Of a stretch of DNA of 64,000 bases, positions 32,237 to 40,837 are shown one piece after another. The stretch comes from Ruminococcus flavefaciens AE3010 (GTDB lineage Bacteria; Bacillota; Clostridia; Oscillospirales; Ruminococcaceae), in contig NZ_JAGT01000001.1 in assembly GCF_000526795.1 (NCBI RefSeq), positions 2,686,501-2,750,500 on the forward strand. The letters run 5' to 3'. The position numbers and the translations under genes were made by a program. Under the pieces are notes generated by a model that had not been told where the DNA came from, ran no database searches, and saw only the letters and a list, made by a program, of their open reading frames with translations. The first letter of the stretch is position 1, and every line of letters begins with the position of its first letter.

Positions 32237-33367
32237 TTACTTATTATTCTTTTTTGCTTCTTCGATAGCCTTTGAAGCCTCTTCGATAGCCTCTTTAGCC
32301 TTGGCAGCATCATTTTTTACCTGCTCCTCGGCTTTTTCTATCTCAGCCTTTACCTTTTCGTATTCCTCTGAGTTTGCTATCTCGCTCTTTGCCTTTTCAA
32401 AATCAGACTTCATGTCAGAGACAGCCTTTTCATACTCGGCTTTCATCTCTTCCTTAGTCTTTTCAGCTTCGGCTTTCATTTCTTCCTTGGTCTTTTCAGC
32501 GTCAGCCTTGGCATTTTCAACTGCCTCGTCGAACTCAGCCTTAGCCTCCGAAGCCTTTTCCTTTGCGGACTCCTTTAACTTGTCCGCATCTGACTTCTGG
32601 TTAAGAAGAGGTATGGACTTGCCATCCTCGTCGTAGAACACGATGTTGTCGATGAACATATCCGACTCATTGGCTACGCCCCAGCGCATGATAAGGAAGT
32701 TTGCGTCCTCCATTTCCTCGCTCCAGCACTGTCCGCTGTCAGCAAGGAGGAACTTGAATACCGCATGGACATTGCCCGAGGTCTCAAAGTTGTACTCGCC
32801 GCCGCTGAATTCCTTGAAGTCGTACCACTTCTCCTGAGCGGTGACAGTACCGCCGCCTCCGCCTATCCAGCCGGGAGCTCTTACTCCGTCGGCTTCGTCG
32901 GTCTTGAGGTGGTCGGCTGTAGCCTGAGCGTACATATCAAACTCAATGCTGCGGACCTTTGCTGCGCCCTCGTTTCCCAGGAGCTTTGTTGCGCTTATGC
33001 CTATTTTCTGGACCTTGCCCTTTAGGGGAACTGTATTGTCATCGGTGAATTTCAGCATCTTGTTGCCCATGAGCTCCACAACGGAAAGCTCACCCTTTGC
33101 ACAGTCGTCGTCGTCATTCTTTGCAAATGCAAAATCAAAAACGCCGTCGTCAAATGTGACCGCATTGGGGTCTGTTGCCTCTACAGGCTTAGGCGGCTCG
33201 GGCTCGGCAGCCTCCTCTGTGGTAGGCTCGGCAGTTGTCTCTGCGGGAGCAGTAGTCTCTTTATTGCTGTCAGGCTTGCTGTCGGAGTCCTTTTTATCTC
33301 CGCAGCCTGCCGCGCAGGCAGCCAGTGCAAAAGCCATAGCACCTGCGATAAAGCTTTTATAGTTCAT
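32237..33367 (-). CDS. Probable lipoprotein with carbohydrate-binding-like domain and C-terminal coiled coil
   Basis: The 376-residue protein starts MNYKSFIAGAMAFALAACAA with lipidation cysteine C22 (box AAGC, slightly off consensus). A Thr/Glu/Pro linker (about 25-68) leads to a beta-rich domain (about 70-255) with a FDDGVFDFAFAK start, WIGGGGGTV and MFIDNIVFYDEDGK end, typical of beta-sandwich carbohydrate-binding modules. From about residue 262 to the end is a Lys/Glu/Ala coiled coil with an 11-residue tandem repeat AEKTKEEMKAE. The ATG at 33367 is preceded by AAGGAGTG. A surface sugar-binding protein on a stalk is a fair reading; the CBM family cannot be named from here. Confidence 0.8.
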   Translation of the reverse strand: MNYKSFIAGAMAFALAACAAGCGDKKDSDSKPDSNKETTAPAETTAEPTTEEAAEPEPPKPVEATDPNAVTFDDGVFDFAFAKNDDDDCAKGELSVVELMGNKMLKFTDDNTVPLKGKVQKIGISATKLLGNEGAAKVRSIEFDMYAQATADHLKTDEADGVRAPGWIGGGGGTVTAQEKWYDFKEFSGGEYNFETSGNVHAVFKFLLADSGQCWSEEMEDANFLIMRWGVANESDMFIDNIVFYDEDGKSIPLLNQKSDADKLKESAKEKASEAKAEFDEAVENAKADAEKTKEEMKAEAEKTKEEMKAEYEKAVSDMKSDFEKAKSEIANSEEYEKVKAEIEKAEEQVKNDAAKAKEAIEEASKAIEEAKKNNK

Positions 33368-33421
33368 AATGTCACTCCTTGTATATTTCGGAGCTCTCGC
33401 TCCTTCTTTCTTTACACCAAC

Positions 33422-33450
33422 ATTGTAGCACAAAAGGTCATGCAAGTAAA
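33422..33450 (-). promoter_or_regulatory. Promoter of the lipoprotein gene
   Basis: On the minus strand TTTACT (33450-33445), 17 bases, TACAAT (33427-33422), with TGC before the -10. Confidence 0.6.
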
Positions 33451-33490
33451 GTCTTTTCTGTTAATTTTCCGTTTTTTCACACGCCTGTCA

Positions 33491-33619
33491 TATTAGCTGT
33501 TAGCCGTTAGCTTGTAGGGGCGCGCATTGCGCGTCCGCGAGTGTGTAGTGTAGGGGCGGATATTATCCGCCTGCGCCAATATCATCGAAGCTCACGGGCG
33601 CCGAAACGGCGCCCCTACA
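33491..33619. repeat. TTAGCCGTTAGC half-unit followed by a complete 71-bp element
   Basis: 33491-33540 repeats the head and core seen at 13578-13630. 33549-33619 is a complete 71-bp element (TGTAGGGGCGGATATTATCC to GGCGCCGAAACGGCGCC to CCTACA) in the orientation opposite to 30345; its hairpins correspond to that copy with the two halves swapped. Confidence 0.85.
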
Positions 33620-33627
33620 GATACAAA

Positions 33628-33654
33628 AAGGCGCTGTGATCATCACAGCGCCTT
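33628..33654 (-). terminator. Terminator of the GH94 gene
   Basis: AAGGCGCTGTGA (33628-33639) and TCACAGCGCCTT (33643-33654) form a perfect 12-bp stem; read leftwards it is followed by TTTTGTAT. Confidence 0.92.
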
Positions 33655-33663
33655 AATTATGCA

Positions 33664-36081
33664 TTAACCAAGAACTACCTTTATCTCGTTTACAGCAGCA
33701 AGCTTGTCAGCAGGAACGTAATTGCCTGTGAGCTTTTCGCCGTTGAGAGTTATCTCCTTGACACCGCTCTGAACGTGTGCGGAGTTGTCAACAGTGATGT
33801 TGAGCTTTTTGCCGCGGAAGTTCTTCTCGATCCTGAAGCCGTCCCACATAGCAGGGATAGACGGAGCGATAGCAAGTCCGTTAAGGTCGGGACGCATACC
33901 GCAGATACCCTCTACGCAGCCTACCATAACAGTTGAAGCTGTACCTGTGAGCCAGTGAACGTGTGAACGTCCCTCGTAAGGTGAAGCCTTTGACTCGGTG
34001 AACTGACCGTGAACGTATGGCTCCATAACACGTATCTCAGCCTTGTCGTTCATTGCAGCAGGTGAGCTTTCGAGGAAGTACTCGAATGCGCGGTCACCGT
34101 GACCGAGGAGGGACTCGGCAAGTATGAGCCAGCCCTGTGACTGTGAGAAGATACCGCCGTTTTCCTTTGTATCAAGGTTGAATACCTGCATGAGAGCGCC
34201 CTTGAAGTGGTGGTACTTGTATGGAGGCTCGAGGAGCTTAGCTCCGTAAGGTGTATTGAGTATATCGTGAACGCTGTTCATAGCCTTTTCAGCCTGCTCG
34301 TCGGAAGCAAAGCGTGAGATAACGCTCCAACTCTGAGGATTGAGCCACATATTAGCCTCGGGATCCTTCTTAGCGCCTACGATAACACCGTTGTCGCGGA
34401 TACCGCGGATAAATCTGTCCTCGTCCCAGCACTTTTCAAGAGCTGCGCCAAGCTTCTTCTGAGCGCCGTCCAGGTATGTGATATAGTCGCTGTCGTTCTT
34501 GTCCTTAGCCATGTCACGCATAACGTTCATAGCGTAGTAGAGCTGGAATGCCACGAATGTGGACTCGCCCTGTGCACCGAGGCGGAGACAGTCGTTCCAG
34601 TCAGCGTGGAGACCTGCGGGCATGTCGTGGCTGCCGAGACGCTCCATGGAGAAGCGGATAGCGTTCTTGAGATGCTCATAAACTGTAGCCTTTCCGCCGC
34701 CCTCTTCTGCGTAGGTGATGACTTCATCGAGGAAGCCCTTGTTGCCGCTCTCGCCGAGGTACTTCACGATAGTGGGGAAGAGCCACAGTGCATCGTCAGC
34801 ACGGTATGAGGGGTGACCTGTTTCCTTAGCGTAAACGCTGTGCTCGTCGTTCTCGTCGGGGCAGGTCTCGTGACCTGCGTTGTGGTCGAACTTAACAAGA
34901 GGAAGTCCGCCGCCGTTGCTTACCTGAGCGGAAAGCATGAAGCGGATCTTCTCTGCTGCCATTTCGGGGTCAAGGTGAATGATACCCTGAATATCCTGAA
35001 CTGTATCGCGGTAGCCGTAGCCGTTTCTGAGACCGCAGTATACGAATGAAGCTGCCCTTGACCAGATAAATGTGATGAAGCACTGGTAAGCGTTCCATAC
35101 GTTTATCATGTTGTTGAACTCGTCGGAGGGAGTCTCTACCTTGAAGTTAGAGAGCTGACCGTGCCAGTAGTCCTTCAGCTGCTTTACCTCAGCGTCTACC
35201 TTGCCTGCTGCCTTGTACTCATCAAGTATCGCAGCAGCCTCGGGGTCCTTGCGCTCGCCGAGGACGAAGATGAACTCCTTTGTCTCGCCGGGAGCAAGAG
35301 TGATATCGCTCTGGAGAGCGCCGCAGGAGTTGGAGTTATAGTTCATAACGCCGCTGCACTTGCCGTTTTCGACAGCGATAGGATTTGAGAATGTTCTGTA
35401 GGGGCCGATGAAGTCGCTGAGACTTCCGCAGCAGCCTGTAACGGGCTGACCTACCATACCGAAGAAGCGCTCCTGACCGTTGTAGCCGTTCTCGTCGAAG
35501 CCTGTGTTCTCGTTCATGTGCTGGAGGATACGGTTGCCGCCCTCAAAGCTTGTACGTGTGATGAAGAGAGTGTACTGGAGGTTTACCTGATCCTGCTCAT
35601 AGTTGGGCTCGTTGGTGAACTCGATAAAGCCGAATACTGACAGCTTTCTCTCCTTTGAGGAGTTGTTTGTCACCTTGGCTCTCCATACCTCATAGGTCTT
35701 GCCGTAGGGAACGTAGTATGTAGTTTCTGACTTGATGTCTGCATATTCTGCCGAAATTACTGTATAAGCAGTACCGTGGCGGCATTCGCTCTTGTACTTG
35801 TCAAGGGGCTTGCCCACAGGCTGCCATGAAGCAGACCAGTAGTCTGCAGTGTCATTGTCTCTTATATAGATATAGCGTCCCGGGAGAGCCATATCGGAGT
35901 TGAAGCGGAAGCGTGAAAGTCTTCCGTTTGCGCCTGACTTAACGAAGCTGTAGCCTGCTGCGTTATTTGAGATCATAGCGCCGTACTCGGGGTCTCCGAG
36001 ATAGTTTGCCCAGGGTGCGGGGGTAGCGGGGTTGGTGATGACGTATTCTTTGTTTTCAAGGTCAAAGTGTCCGTACTGCAT
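33664..36081 (-). CDS. Cellobiose phosphorylase (GH94)
   Basis: The 805-residue cytoplasmic enzyme has no signal peptide. It phosphorolyses cellobiose to glucose 1-phosphate and glucose, saving ATP after cellulose degradation. The N-terminal beta-sandwich, linker and (alpha/alpha)6 barrel (about 325-730) are complete; ADWNDCLRLG places the general acid at D497, close to D490 of the well-studied Cellvibrio enzyme. RNGYGYRDTVQDIQG (about 355) and the GHETCPDEN segment also match the family. Length fits cellobiose rather than cellodextrin phosphorylase (about 980). The promoter is at 36149-36177. It is the metabolic counterpart of the dockerin proteins in this window. Confidence 0.95.
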   Translation of the reverse strand: MQYGHFDLENKEYVITNPATPAPWANYLGDPEYGAMISNNAAGYSFVKSGANGRLSRFRFNSDMALPGRYIYIRDNDTADYWSASWQPVGKPLDKYKSECRHGTAYTVISAEYADIKSETTYYVPYGKTYEVWRAKVTNNSSKERKLSVFGFIEFTNEPNYEQDQVNLQYTLFITRTSFEGGNRILQHMNENTGFDENGYNGQERFFGMVGQPVTGCCGSLSDFIGPYRTFSNPIAVENGKCSGVMNYNSNSCGALQSDITLAPGETKEFIFVLGERKDPEAAAILDEYKAAGKVDAEVKQLKDYWHGQLSNFKVETPSDEFNNMINVWNAYQCFITFIWSRAASFVYCGLRNGYGYRDTVQDIQGIIHLDPEMAAEKIRFMLSAQVSNGGGLPLVKFDHNAGHETCPDENDEHSVYAKETGHPSYRADDALWLFPTIVKYLGESGNKGFLDEVITYAEEGGGKATVYEHLKNAIRFSMERLGSHDMPAGLHADWNDCLRLGAQGESTFVAFQLYYAMNVMRDMAKDKNDSDYITYLDGAQKKLGAALEKCWDEDRFIRGIRDNGVIVGAKKDPEANMWLNPQSWSVISRFASDEQAEKAMNSVHDILNTPYGAKLLEPPYKYHHFKGALMQVFNLDTKENGGIFSQSQGWLILAESLLGHGDRAFEYFLESSPAAMNDKAEIRVMEPYVHGQFTESKASPYEGRSHVHWLTGTASTVMVGCVEGICGMRPDLNGLAIAPSIPAMWDGFRIEKNFRGKKLNITVDNSAHVQSGVKEITLNGEKLTGNYVPADKLAAVNEIKVVLG

Positions 36082-36148
36082 AAAACATTTCTCCTTCTCA
36101 TTCTGCCCTCGGACAGTGCTTTCCTATGGGCAATAAAATATCATTCTA

Positions 36149-36177
36149 AGTATACCATGTAATGCAAAATTTGACAA
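36149..36177 (-). promoter_or_regulatory. Promoter of the GH94 gene
   Basis: On the minus strand TTGTCA (36177-36172), 17 bases, TATACT (36154-36149), with TGG before the -10. I see no clear LacI-type operator dyad around it. Confidence 0.75.
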
Positions 36178-36532
36178 GGGGGTGTTGATGAACAAATTAT
36201 TAACATCAGGGATAAAAGAGCATATTTTTACTACTATTTGTATTATATTGGTAAATCTAAGCACATTGTTATAGGCTGCCGCTCCTGACCTATACATTAT
36301 GTTGTAGGGGTTGCAACCTGTGAAGTCCTGAGTGCAAGGTGTGCGGAGAGTATTGATTTTTTTATTCTGCTCAATTATAATAAAATCACAGGAAACACGT
36401 GTTATCATTATTTTATGGGTTTCTTCTCCCCGCCTGCGGCGGGGAGAAGAATACTGGTCTCAAAATCAATGTACAGGTACAATGTTCGCCCCGACTGCGG
36501 CGGGGAAAAATATAGGGAGGCGATAGTCACAA
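36178..36532. other. Intergenic region with a 14-bp perfect hairpin
   Basis: TTCTTCTCCCCGCC (36421-36434) and GGCGGGGAGAAGAA (36438-36451) form a perfect stem with a 3-base loop. A related hairpin CCCCGACTGCGGCGGGG lies at 36489-36505, just before the LytTR ribosome site. The duplicated core CCCCG(C/A)CTGCGGCGGGG suggests a small repeat. A T-tract does not follow either, so they may be RNA-stability or protein-binding elements. The rest is AT-rich with no gene visible. Confidence 0.5.
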
Positions 36533-36979
36533 ATGAAAATAAGATTGTTAGTAAGCGACGAACACTACGACTCCATAGCGTCAGAGCTTATAAAAAAGGG
36601 AATAGACATAGACGACAGCGCCGAGCTCATACTCTCCGAGAGCAACGTCACAGTGTCTCACCTTATAGGGCGGCGGAACGGCGAGATATACAGGCTCGAG
36701 ACCAAGGAGATATCCCACATCGAGAGCTTTGCCCACGATATCGCAGCCTACTGCGGCGAGGACGAGTACAGACTGTCCGAGACACTGAAACGCCTTGAAG
36801 AGATACTTGACCCAAAGGAGTTCATACGCGTGAGCAATTCCGTTATAGTGTCCGTATCGCACATAAAAAGCATACGTCCCGCCCTGTCCCAGAAGTTCAT
36901 GCTGACCATGAAGAACGGAGCAAAGGTGGACGTGACGAGGACGTACTACTACATATTCAAGGAATTCTTAGGTATATAA
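36533..36979 (+). CDS. LytTR-domain transcription regulator without receiver domain
   Basis: The 148-residue protein has a short N-terminal part (about 1-45, alpha/beta) followed by a LytTR DNA-binding domain (about 48-146; EIYRLETKEISHIESFAHDI, FIRVSNSVIVSVSHIKSIRP and KVDVTRTYYYIFKEFLG). No CheY-like domain is present, so activity is probably set by its membrane partner or by abundance. It is followed after 12 bases by a membrane protein gene, the usual layout for stand-alone LytTR regulators. GGGAGG precedes the ATG. LytTR proteins bind direct repeats about 21 bases apart; such repeats lie at 37820-37875. Confidence 0.9.
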   Translation: MKIRLLVSDEHYDSIASELIKKGIDIDDSAELILSESNVTVSHLIGRRNGEIYRLETKEISHIESFAHDIAAYCGEDEYRLSETLKRLEEILDPKEFIRVSNSVIVSVSHIKSIRPALSQKFMLTMKNGAKVDVTRTYYYIFKEFLGI

Positions 36980-36991
36980 GGAGGGGAGAGC

Positions 36992-37720
36992 ATGAGTGGA
37001 ATAAGTATTTTAAGTATCATTATACCTACAGGCATTGTGTTTTTGGAAGCAGTGATAGGCTTTGCAATATACAAGGCGGCGTATAAGCACAAGATAAACA
37101 AGCGCCTTGCAGAGGGCAGGGAATCTGACATTAAGCCAATGATGTCACCTGTCAAGTTCATTATCATTACAATGCTTTGCACTGCACTGATATGGATGAT
37201 ATTATTATCGATTTTCAGTGCAAAAATGAATAAGCAGAAGAAAGACATGATATTATATCCGTCGGTGCATTTTTACAGAGAAGAGAGCCTTGAGGATTCG
37301 CTGTTCGCAGGTTATAAATTCGGCGATGAGATAAAGGGCTATGACCGTTTTTCAAAGCAGTACGGCGATGTAAAGCTTGAAATATATGTTACAAAGAACA
37401 GCTTTGATGTATTTCCGTATATTCTGGTCGCTTCCGATTATGTGGGAGACGAACAGGAGATAACAGTCAGCGAAGGGGTGGATTACACCTTTTCCCATGA
37501 GAAATGGGGGAATGATATATGTCCCGATTCACTGGTAGCAATAGATATCGGCGGATATAAGGGCAAGTTTAAATTCACACATAATGTATATTACAGTAAC
37601 GATATAGAGTATTTGCTGAATGAAGAGCCTGATGAAAGCTATGAATTTGATTTCAGGATACATGAGTCGGGCTCGATAGAATGCCCGCAGCTTGGTCTTA
37701 CAGTGGACAGCTGGGATTAA
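36992..37720 (+). CDS. Membrane protein cotranscribed with the LytTR regulator
   Basis: The 242-residue protein has two membrane helices (about 4-26 and 52-75) separated by a basic cytoplasmic loop (YKHKINKRLAEGRESDIKP). An extracytoplasmic domain of about 165 residues follows, acidic and beta-rich, starting around MILYPSVHFYREESLEDSLF. It is not the DUF3021 protein commonly paired with LytTR regulators. It may be the signal receptor or inhibitor of the 36533 regulator. AAGGAGGGGAG precedes the ATG. I do not recognise the family. Confidence 0.8.
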   Translation: MSGISILSIIIPTGIVFLEAVIGFAIYKAAYKHKINKRLAEGRESDIKPMMSPVKFIIITMLCTALIWMILLSIFSAKMNKQKKDMILYPSVHFYREESLEDSLFAGYKFGDEIKGYDRFSKQYGDVKLEIYVTKNSFDVFPYILVASDYVGDEQEITVSEGVDYTFSHEKWGNDICPDSLVAIDIGGYKGKFKFTHNVYYSNDIEYLLNEEPDESYEFDFRIHESGSIECPQLGLTVDSWD

Positions 37721-37819
37721 AACAAAAGGAACAAAAGAAGGTTTACAGGCGGCTTTATGAGTCGCCTGTTCCGATATCCGAGCCTTGCATGAGGTTATCT
37801 GACCGAGCAATGCGTCCGA

Positions 37820-37904
37820 GTGACATTTGTCATTCAGACAGTGACAAATGTCACTGAGAAAGTGACAAATGACACCTATGCAAAAGCTGAAAAACAAGTA
37901 TAAT
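37820..37904 (+). promoter_or_regulatory. Three 14-bp dyad sites with 21-bp periodicity upstream of a weak promoter
   Basis: GTGACATTTGTCAT (37820-37833), GTGACAAATGTCAC (37841-37854, a perfect palindrome at the ends) and GTGACAAATGACAC (37862-37875) start exactly 21 bases apart, two helical turns. TATAAT follows at 37899-37904 with no -35 at the right distance, so the sites occupy the position of an activator. The target is the secreted protein at 38024. The upstream LytTR gene is the leading candidate regulator. Confidence 0.75.
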
Positions 37905-38023
37905 AAAAGCATAGGGTTGCGCGACACCTAAAACAAATCCAAAGCAAAAAAAGACATTTTAATACATACATAAGAGTTTTTACGAGAAACGTATTTTTCA
38001 ATTTCTTTTAAGGAGGAAGTATT

Positions 38024-38491
38024 ATGAAGGTTAATTTTAAGAGAATGATCACAGTTTTAGCAGCGACAGCAATGTGTGCGGTACCAATGACAAGTGCAAT
38101 GTCCGCAAGCGCGGCGGGAAGAAGCTATAGTCTGGCAAAGGCTGATGAGCAGGCTGAAGAGGCTTATATTGCCGAACTTCTCAAATATGTCAGCAGTGAA
38201 GATGCAGCATTAGTAAAAGGCACAGCTACCGTGACTTTAAGAGACCCGATCAAGGAAAGACAGGAGAAGGAAGCAAAAAGAAGATTTGAGATCTGGAAGT
38301 TGATACACGGCGGAGACCCAATAAAGCCCGGGCTTGAAATGGCTGACAATACAGCTGTTTCTATTGGCGAGATAGCTTATATTAATCCTGATGATCCTGA
38401 TGCCTGGGATAGGGACTGGGGTCCTTTCGGGCCTTATGTACGCGAAAGCGATCGGCTCGCTGTAGTCGAAAGCGGTATTCGCACAAGATGA
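38024..38491 (+). CDS. Small secreted protein of unknown function
   Basis: The 155-residue protein has a signal peptide (1-31, cleavage after MSASAAG-type AXA). The mature part is charged and helical (about 35-105, with KERQEKEAKRRFEIWKLIHG) and then acidic (INPDDPDAWDRDWGPFGPYV). It has no cysteine pair and no recognisable domain. TAAGGAGG is well placed before the ATG. The AT-rich 300-base region upstream contains the 21-bp repeat array, and a terminator follows at 38539. It may be an exported peptide or protein signal controlled by the LytTR system, but this is inference from position alone. Confidence 0.8.
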   Translation: MKVNFKRMITVLAATAMCAVPMTSAMSASAAGRSYSLAKADEQAEEAYIAELLKYVSSEDAALVKGTATVTLRDPIKERQEKEAKRRFEIWKLIHGGDPIKPGLEMADNTAVSIGEIAYINPDDPDAWDRDWGPFGPYVRESDRLAVVESGIRTR

Positions 38492-38538
38492 TCATATACA
38501 GGTATAGGACAAAAAGGGATTTAATAATATATATACAG

Positions 38539-38581
38539 AAAGCTCCTCTCAGAGCCGCCGCAAGGTTTTGAGAGGAGCTTT
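38539..38581 (+). terminator. Terminator of the secreted protein gene
   Basis: AAAGCTCCTCTCA (38539-38551) and TGAGAGGAGCTTT (38569-38581) form a 13-bp stem, followed by TTTCGG. The loop is 17 bases and GC-rich. Confidence 0.88.
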
Positions 38582-38657
38582 TTCGGTCCATGCCGATAGG
38601 GTATTTCCGTTTTGCGGGAAAAAACTGCGATTTTTTGAAAAAAATTCCGAAAAACAC

Positions 38658-38686
38658 TTGATTTTTGCGAAAAACCGTGGTATAAT
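38658..38686 (+). promoter_or_regulatory. Promoter of the rimP-nusA-infB operon
   Basis: TTGATT (38658-38663), 17 bases, TATAAT (38681-38686), with TGG before the -10. Confidence 0.85.
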
Positions 38687-38708
38687 ACTTTATGATGATA
38701 GTAAACCC

Positions 38709-38733
38709 AAAGACCGGAACCCTTCCGGTCTTT
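38709..38733 (+). terminator. Leader hairpin in the rimP operon (possible attenuator)
   Basis: AAAGACCGGA (38709-38718) and TCCGGTCTTT (38724-38733) form a 10-bp stem with a 5-base loop about 20 bases after the expected start of transcription. What follows (AGTATTTATAT) is only weakly T-rich, so partial termination or RNA protection is more likely than full termination. In other bacteria this operon is autoregulated by NusA. Confidence 0.5.
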
Positions 38734-38800
38734 AGTATTTATATCGAAACTTAAACTTTACAGAGAAAGGAGAGACCCGATATATCGGGGAAAACTGCCT

Positions 38801-39274
38801 ATGAAATTCAAAAAATTCGGCGGTACGGAACAAAAGGTATACGACCTTATCAAGCCCATAACCGACGAGCTGGGCTACTACCTCTGGGACGTGTGCTACG
38901 AAAAGGAAGGCGCCATGTGGTATCTCCGCGTGTTCATCGATCAGGACGAGGGCATAACCATTGCGGACTGTGAACGCGCCAACGCTCCTATCAGCGACAT
39001 ACTTGATGAGAAGGACCCCATTGCCCAGAGCTACATGCTTGAAGTGGGCTCGGCAGGTCTGGAGCGCGAGCTGGTCAAGGAGGAGCACTTTGAGGTCTGT
39101 CAGGGCGACACCGTAAGAGTTCACTTTATCAGAGCCATTGACGGCGAAAAGGAAATAGTCGCGCAGCTTGCAGGCGCAGACAAGGAGGGCGTAACAGTCG
39201 TCCTCGAAAGCGGAGAGGAAAAGAAGTTCCCTCTGGCGGATATAGCTTTTGTAAAGCTTTATCTGGATTTTTAA
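38801..39274 (+). CDS. rimP: Ribosome maturation factor RimP
   Basis: The 157-residue protein is needed for 30S subunit assembly. The N-terminal alpha/beta domain has YDLIKPITDELGYYLWDVCY, then LRVFIDQDEGITIADCERAN and EVGSAGLERELVKEEHFEVC (the conserved SPGLxRPL equivalent). A C-terminal SH3-like domain ends VKLYLDF. It is the first gene of the nusA-infB operon as in most Firmicutes. The ATG has an AAGGAGAG site somewhat far upstream (about 30 bases), with GGGGAAAA closer, so initiation may be modest. Confidence 0.95.
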   Translation: MKFKKFGGTEQKVYDLIKPITDELGYYLWDVCYEKEGAMWYLRVFIDQDEGITIADCERANAPISDILDEKDPIAQSYMLEVGSAGLERELVKEEHFEVCQGDTVRVHFIRAIDGEKEIVAQLAGADKEGVTVVLESGEEKKFPLADIAFVKLYLDF

Positions 39275-39323
39275 CAATATTTGCTTAAAACCAAAATAAA
39301 ATATATTGGAGGAATTTACAGAC

Positions 39324-40556
39324 ATGAACATGAACAAGGACTTTTTCAAGGCGCTCGAGGCACTCGGCGAGGAAAACAGCGTAGAGACCGAGCTTCTCAT
39401 CGAAAAGGTTAAATCGGCAATGCTCAAGGCAGCAAGAAGAGCTTACCCCCACAGCGAGGAGAGGATTTCCGTTGAGATCGATCCCAAGACAAAGAAGTTC
39501 GAGATGTATATCAGACAGGATATCATCGACGATGAGCCTATCGATGAGAACGAGGTGAACATCGACGTTGCAAGGACTATGGATCCCAACGCTATGGTGG
39601 GCGGCACTATCATGAAGGAGCTTGACATCTCCAAGCTTGGCAGAATGGCTGCCCTCTCCGCAAAGCAGTCCATCAAGGGCGACCTGAGAGAGATAAACCG
39701 CGAGCAGATGCTCAGCAAGTTCGAGCAGAAGGAGCATGAGTGCATCACTGCCAAGGTATCACAGGTAGAGCCGGGCAGAGGTACAGTTACCGTAGTCTAC
39801 GACGGAACAGAGCTCTATCTCTTCCGCAACGAGCAGATACCCGGCGAGAACCTTGAAGAGGGCAAGTCCGTAAAGGTATACATCACAGGCATCATCGGCA
39901 AGAACAAGAAGCCTGTAGTAAAGATCTCACGTACACATAAGGACCTCGTAAAGAGACTCTTCGAGCAGGAAGTCCCCGAGATATACGACGGAACTGTTGA
40001 AGTTAAGTCAATTTCACGTGAAGCAGGTTCAAGAACAAAGATCGCAGTTTGGTCAAAGGACGAGAACGTTGACGCAGTAGGCGCATGCATCGGTCCCAAG
40101 CGTTCAAGGATCACAGCTGTAGTCAACGAGCTCAGCGGCGAGAAGATAGACATTATCCCATGGAGCGAGGTCCCAGAGGAGTTCATCGCAAGAGCGCTTG
40201 CTCCAGCAGAGGTTCTCAAGACAGTCATCACCTCTATGGAGGAAAAGGCGTGCACAGTTATCGTTCCCAACAATCAGCTCTCACTTGCTATCGGCAACAA
40301 GGGTCAGAACGCTAAGCTTGCTGCAAAGCTCACAGGCTTCAAGATAGACATCAAGCCACAGTTCGACAACCTCACAGGCGAGGAAGCTCCCGAGATGAGC
40401 CCCGACTTTGTAGCTCCCGTGTTCGAGTCTGTTCCCGATGAGGAGGAGACCGCAGCTGAGGAGACAGCAGATATCGCTGAGGCTGAGGAGACAGCTCCTG
40501 CCGAGGAAACAGCAGAGGCAGCAGCTGAGGAAGAAGCTCCCGCAAACGAGGAATAA
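39324..40556 (+). CDS. nusA: Transcription elongation/termination factor NusA
   Basis: The 410-residue protein binds RNA polymerase and nascent RNA, modulating pausing and termination. The N-terminal polymerase-binding domain covers about 1-130, S1 about 135-200, and KH1/KH2 about 225-345 (GACIGPKRSRITAVVNELSG; VPNNQLSLAIGNKGQNAKLA). A Firmicutes-type end without E. coli AR repeats follows, but with an unusual 55-residue Glu/Ala tail (EETAAEETADIAEAEE). TTGGAGG (from 39307) supports the ATG at 39324; an in-frame ATG at 39306 overlaps this site. 49 bases separate it from rimP. Confidence 0.96.
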   Translation: MNMNKDFFKALEALGEENSVETELLIEKVKSAMLKAARRAYPHSEERISVEIDPKTKKFEMYIRQDIIDDEPIDENEVNIDVARTMDPNAMVGGTIMKELDISKLGRMAALSAKQSIKGDLREINREQMLSKFEQKEHECITAKVSQVEPGRGTVTVVYDGTELYLFRNEQIPGENLEEGKSVKVYITGIIGKNKKPVVKISRTHKDLVKRLFEQEVPEIYDGTVEVKSISREAGSRTKIAVWSKDENVDAVGACIGPKRSRITAVVNELSGEKIDIIPWSEVPEEFIARALAPAEVLKTVITSMEEKACTVIVPNNQLSLAIGNKGQNAKLAAKLTGFKIDIKPQFDNLTGEEAPEMSPDFVAPVFESVPDEEETAAEETADIAEAEETAPAEETAEAAAEEEAPANEE

Positions 40557-40558
40557 TT

Positions 40559-40837
40559 ATGAAACCTAAGAAAATACCCATGAGAATGTGTCTCGGCTGC
40601 AGCGAGATGAAGCCCAAAATGGAGCTTATCCGTGTAGTGAAGTCTCCCGAGGGCGATATAAGCCTTGACTTCAAGGGCAAGGCAGCAGGCAGAGGAGCGT
40701 ATATCTGCCGCAGCCGTGAGTGTCTCGACAAAGCCAGAAAGGCAAGACGCTTTGAGAAATCATTCTCGTGCAAGATAGAGGACAGCGTTTACGAGGTGAT
40801 GATGAATGAGCTCGGAGAAGAACCGCAGGATAATTAA
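40559..40837 (+). CDS. rnpM: RNase P modulator RnpM (YlxR)
   Basis: The 92-residue protein of the DUF448 family has the N-terminal signature KIPMRMCLGCSEMKPKMELI and the AGRGAYICRSRECLDKA motif. In B. subtilis YlxR (RnpM) binds the RNase P RNA and tunes its activity. It begins 2 bases after the nusA stop, with its ribosome site inside nusA, and overlaps the next gene by 32 bases, so nusA-rnpM-ylxQ are tightly coupled. Confidence 0.93.
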   Translation: MKPKKIPMRMCLGCSEMKPKMELIRVVKSPEGDISLDFKGKAAGRGAYICRSRECLDKARKARRFEKSFSCKIEDSVYEVMMNELGEEPQDN

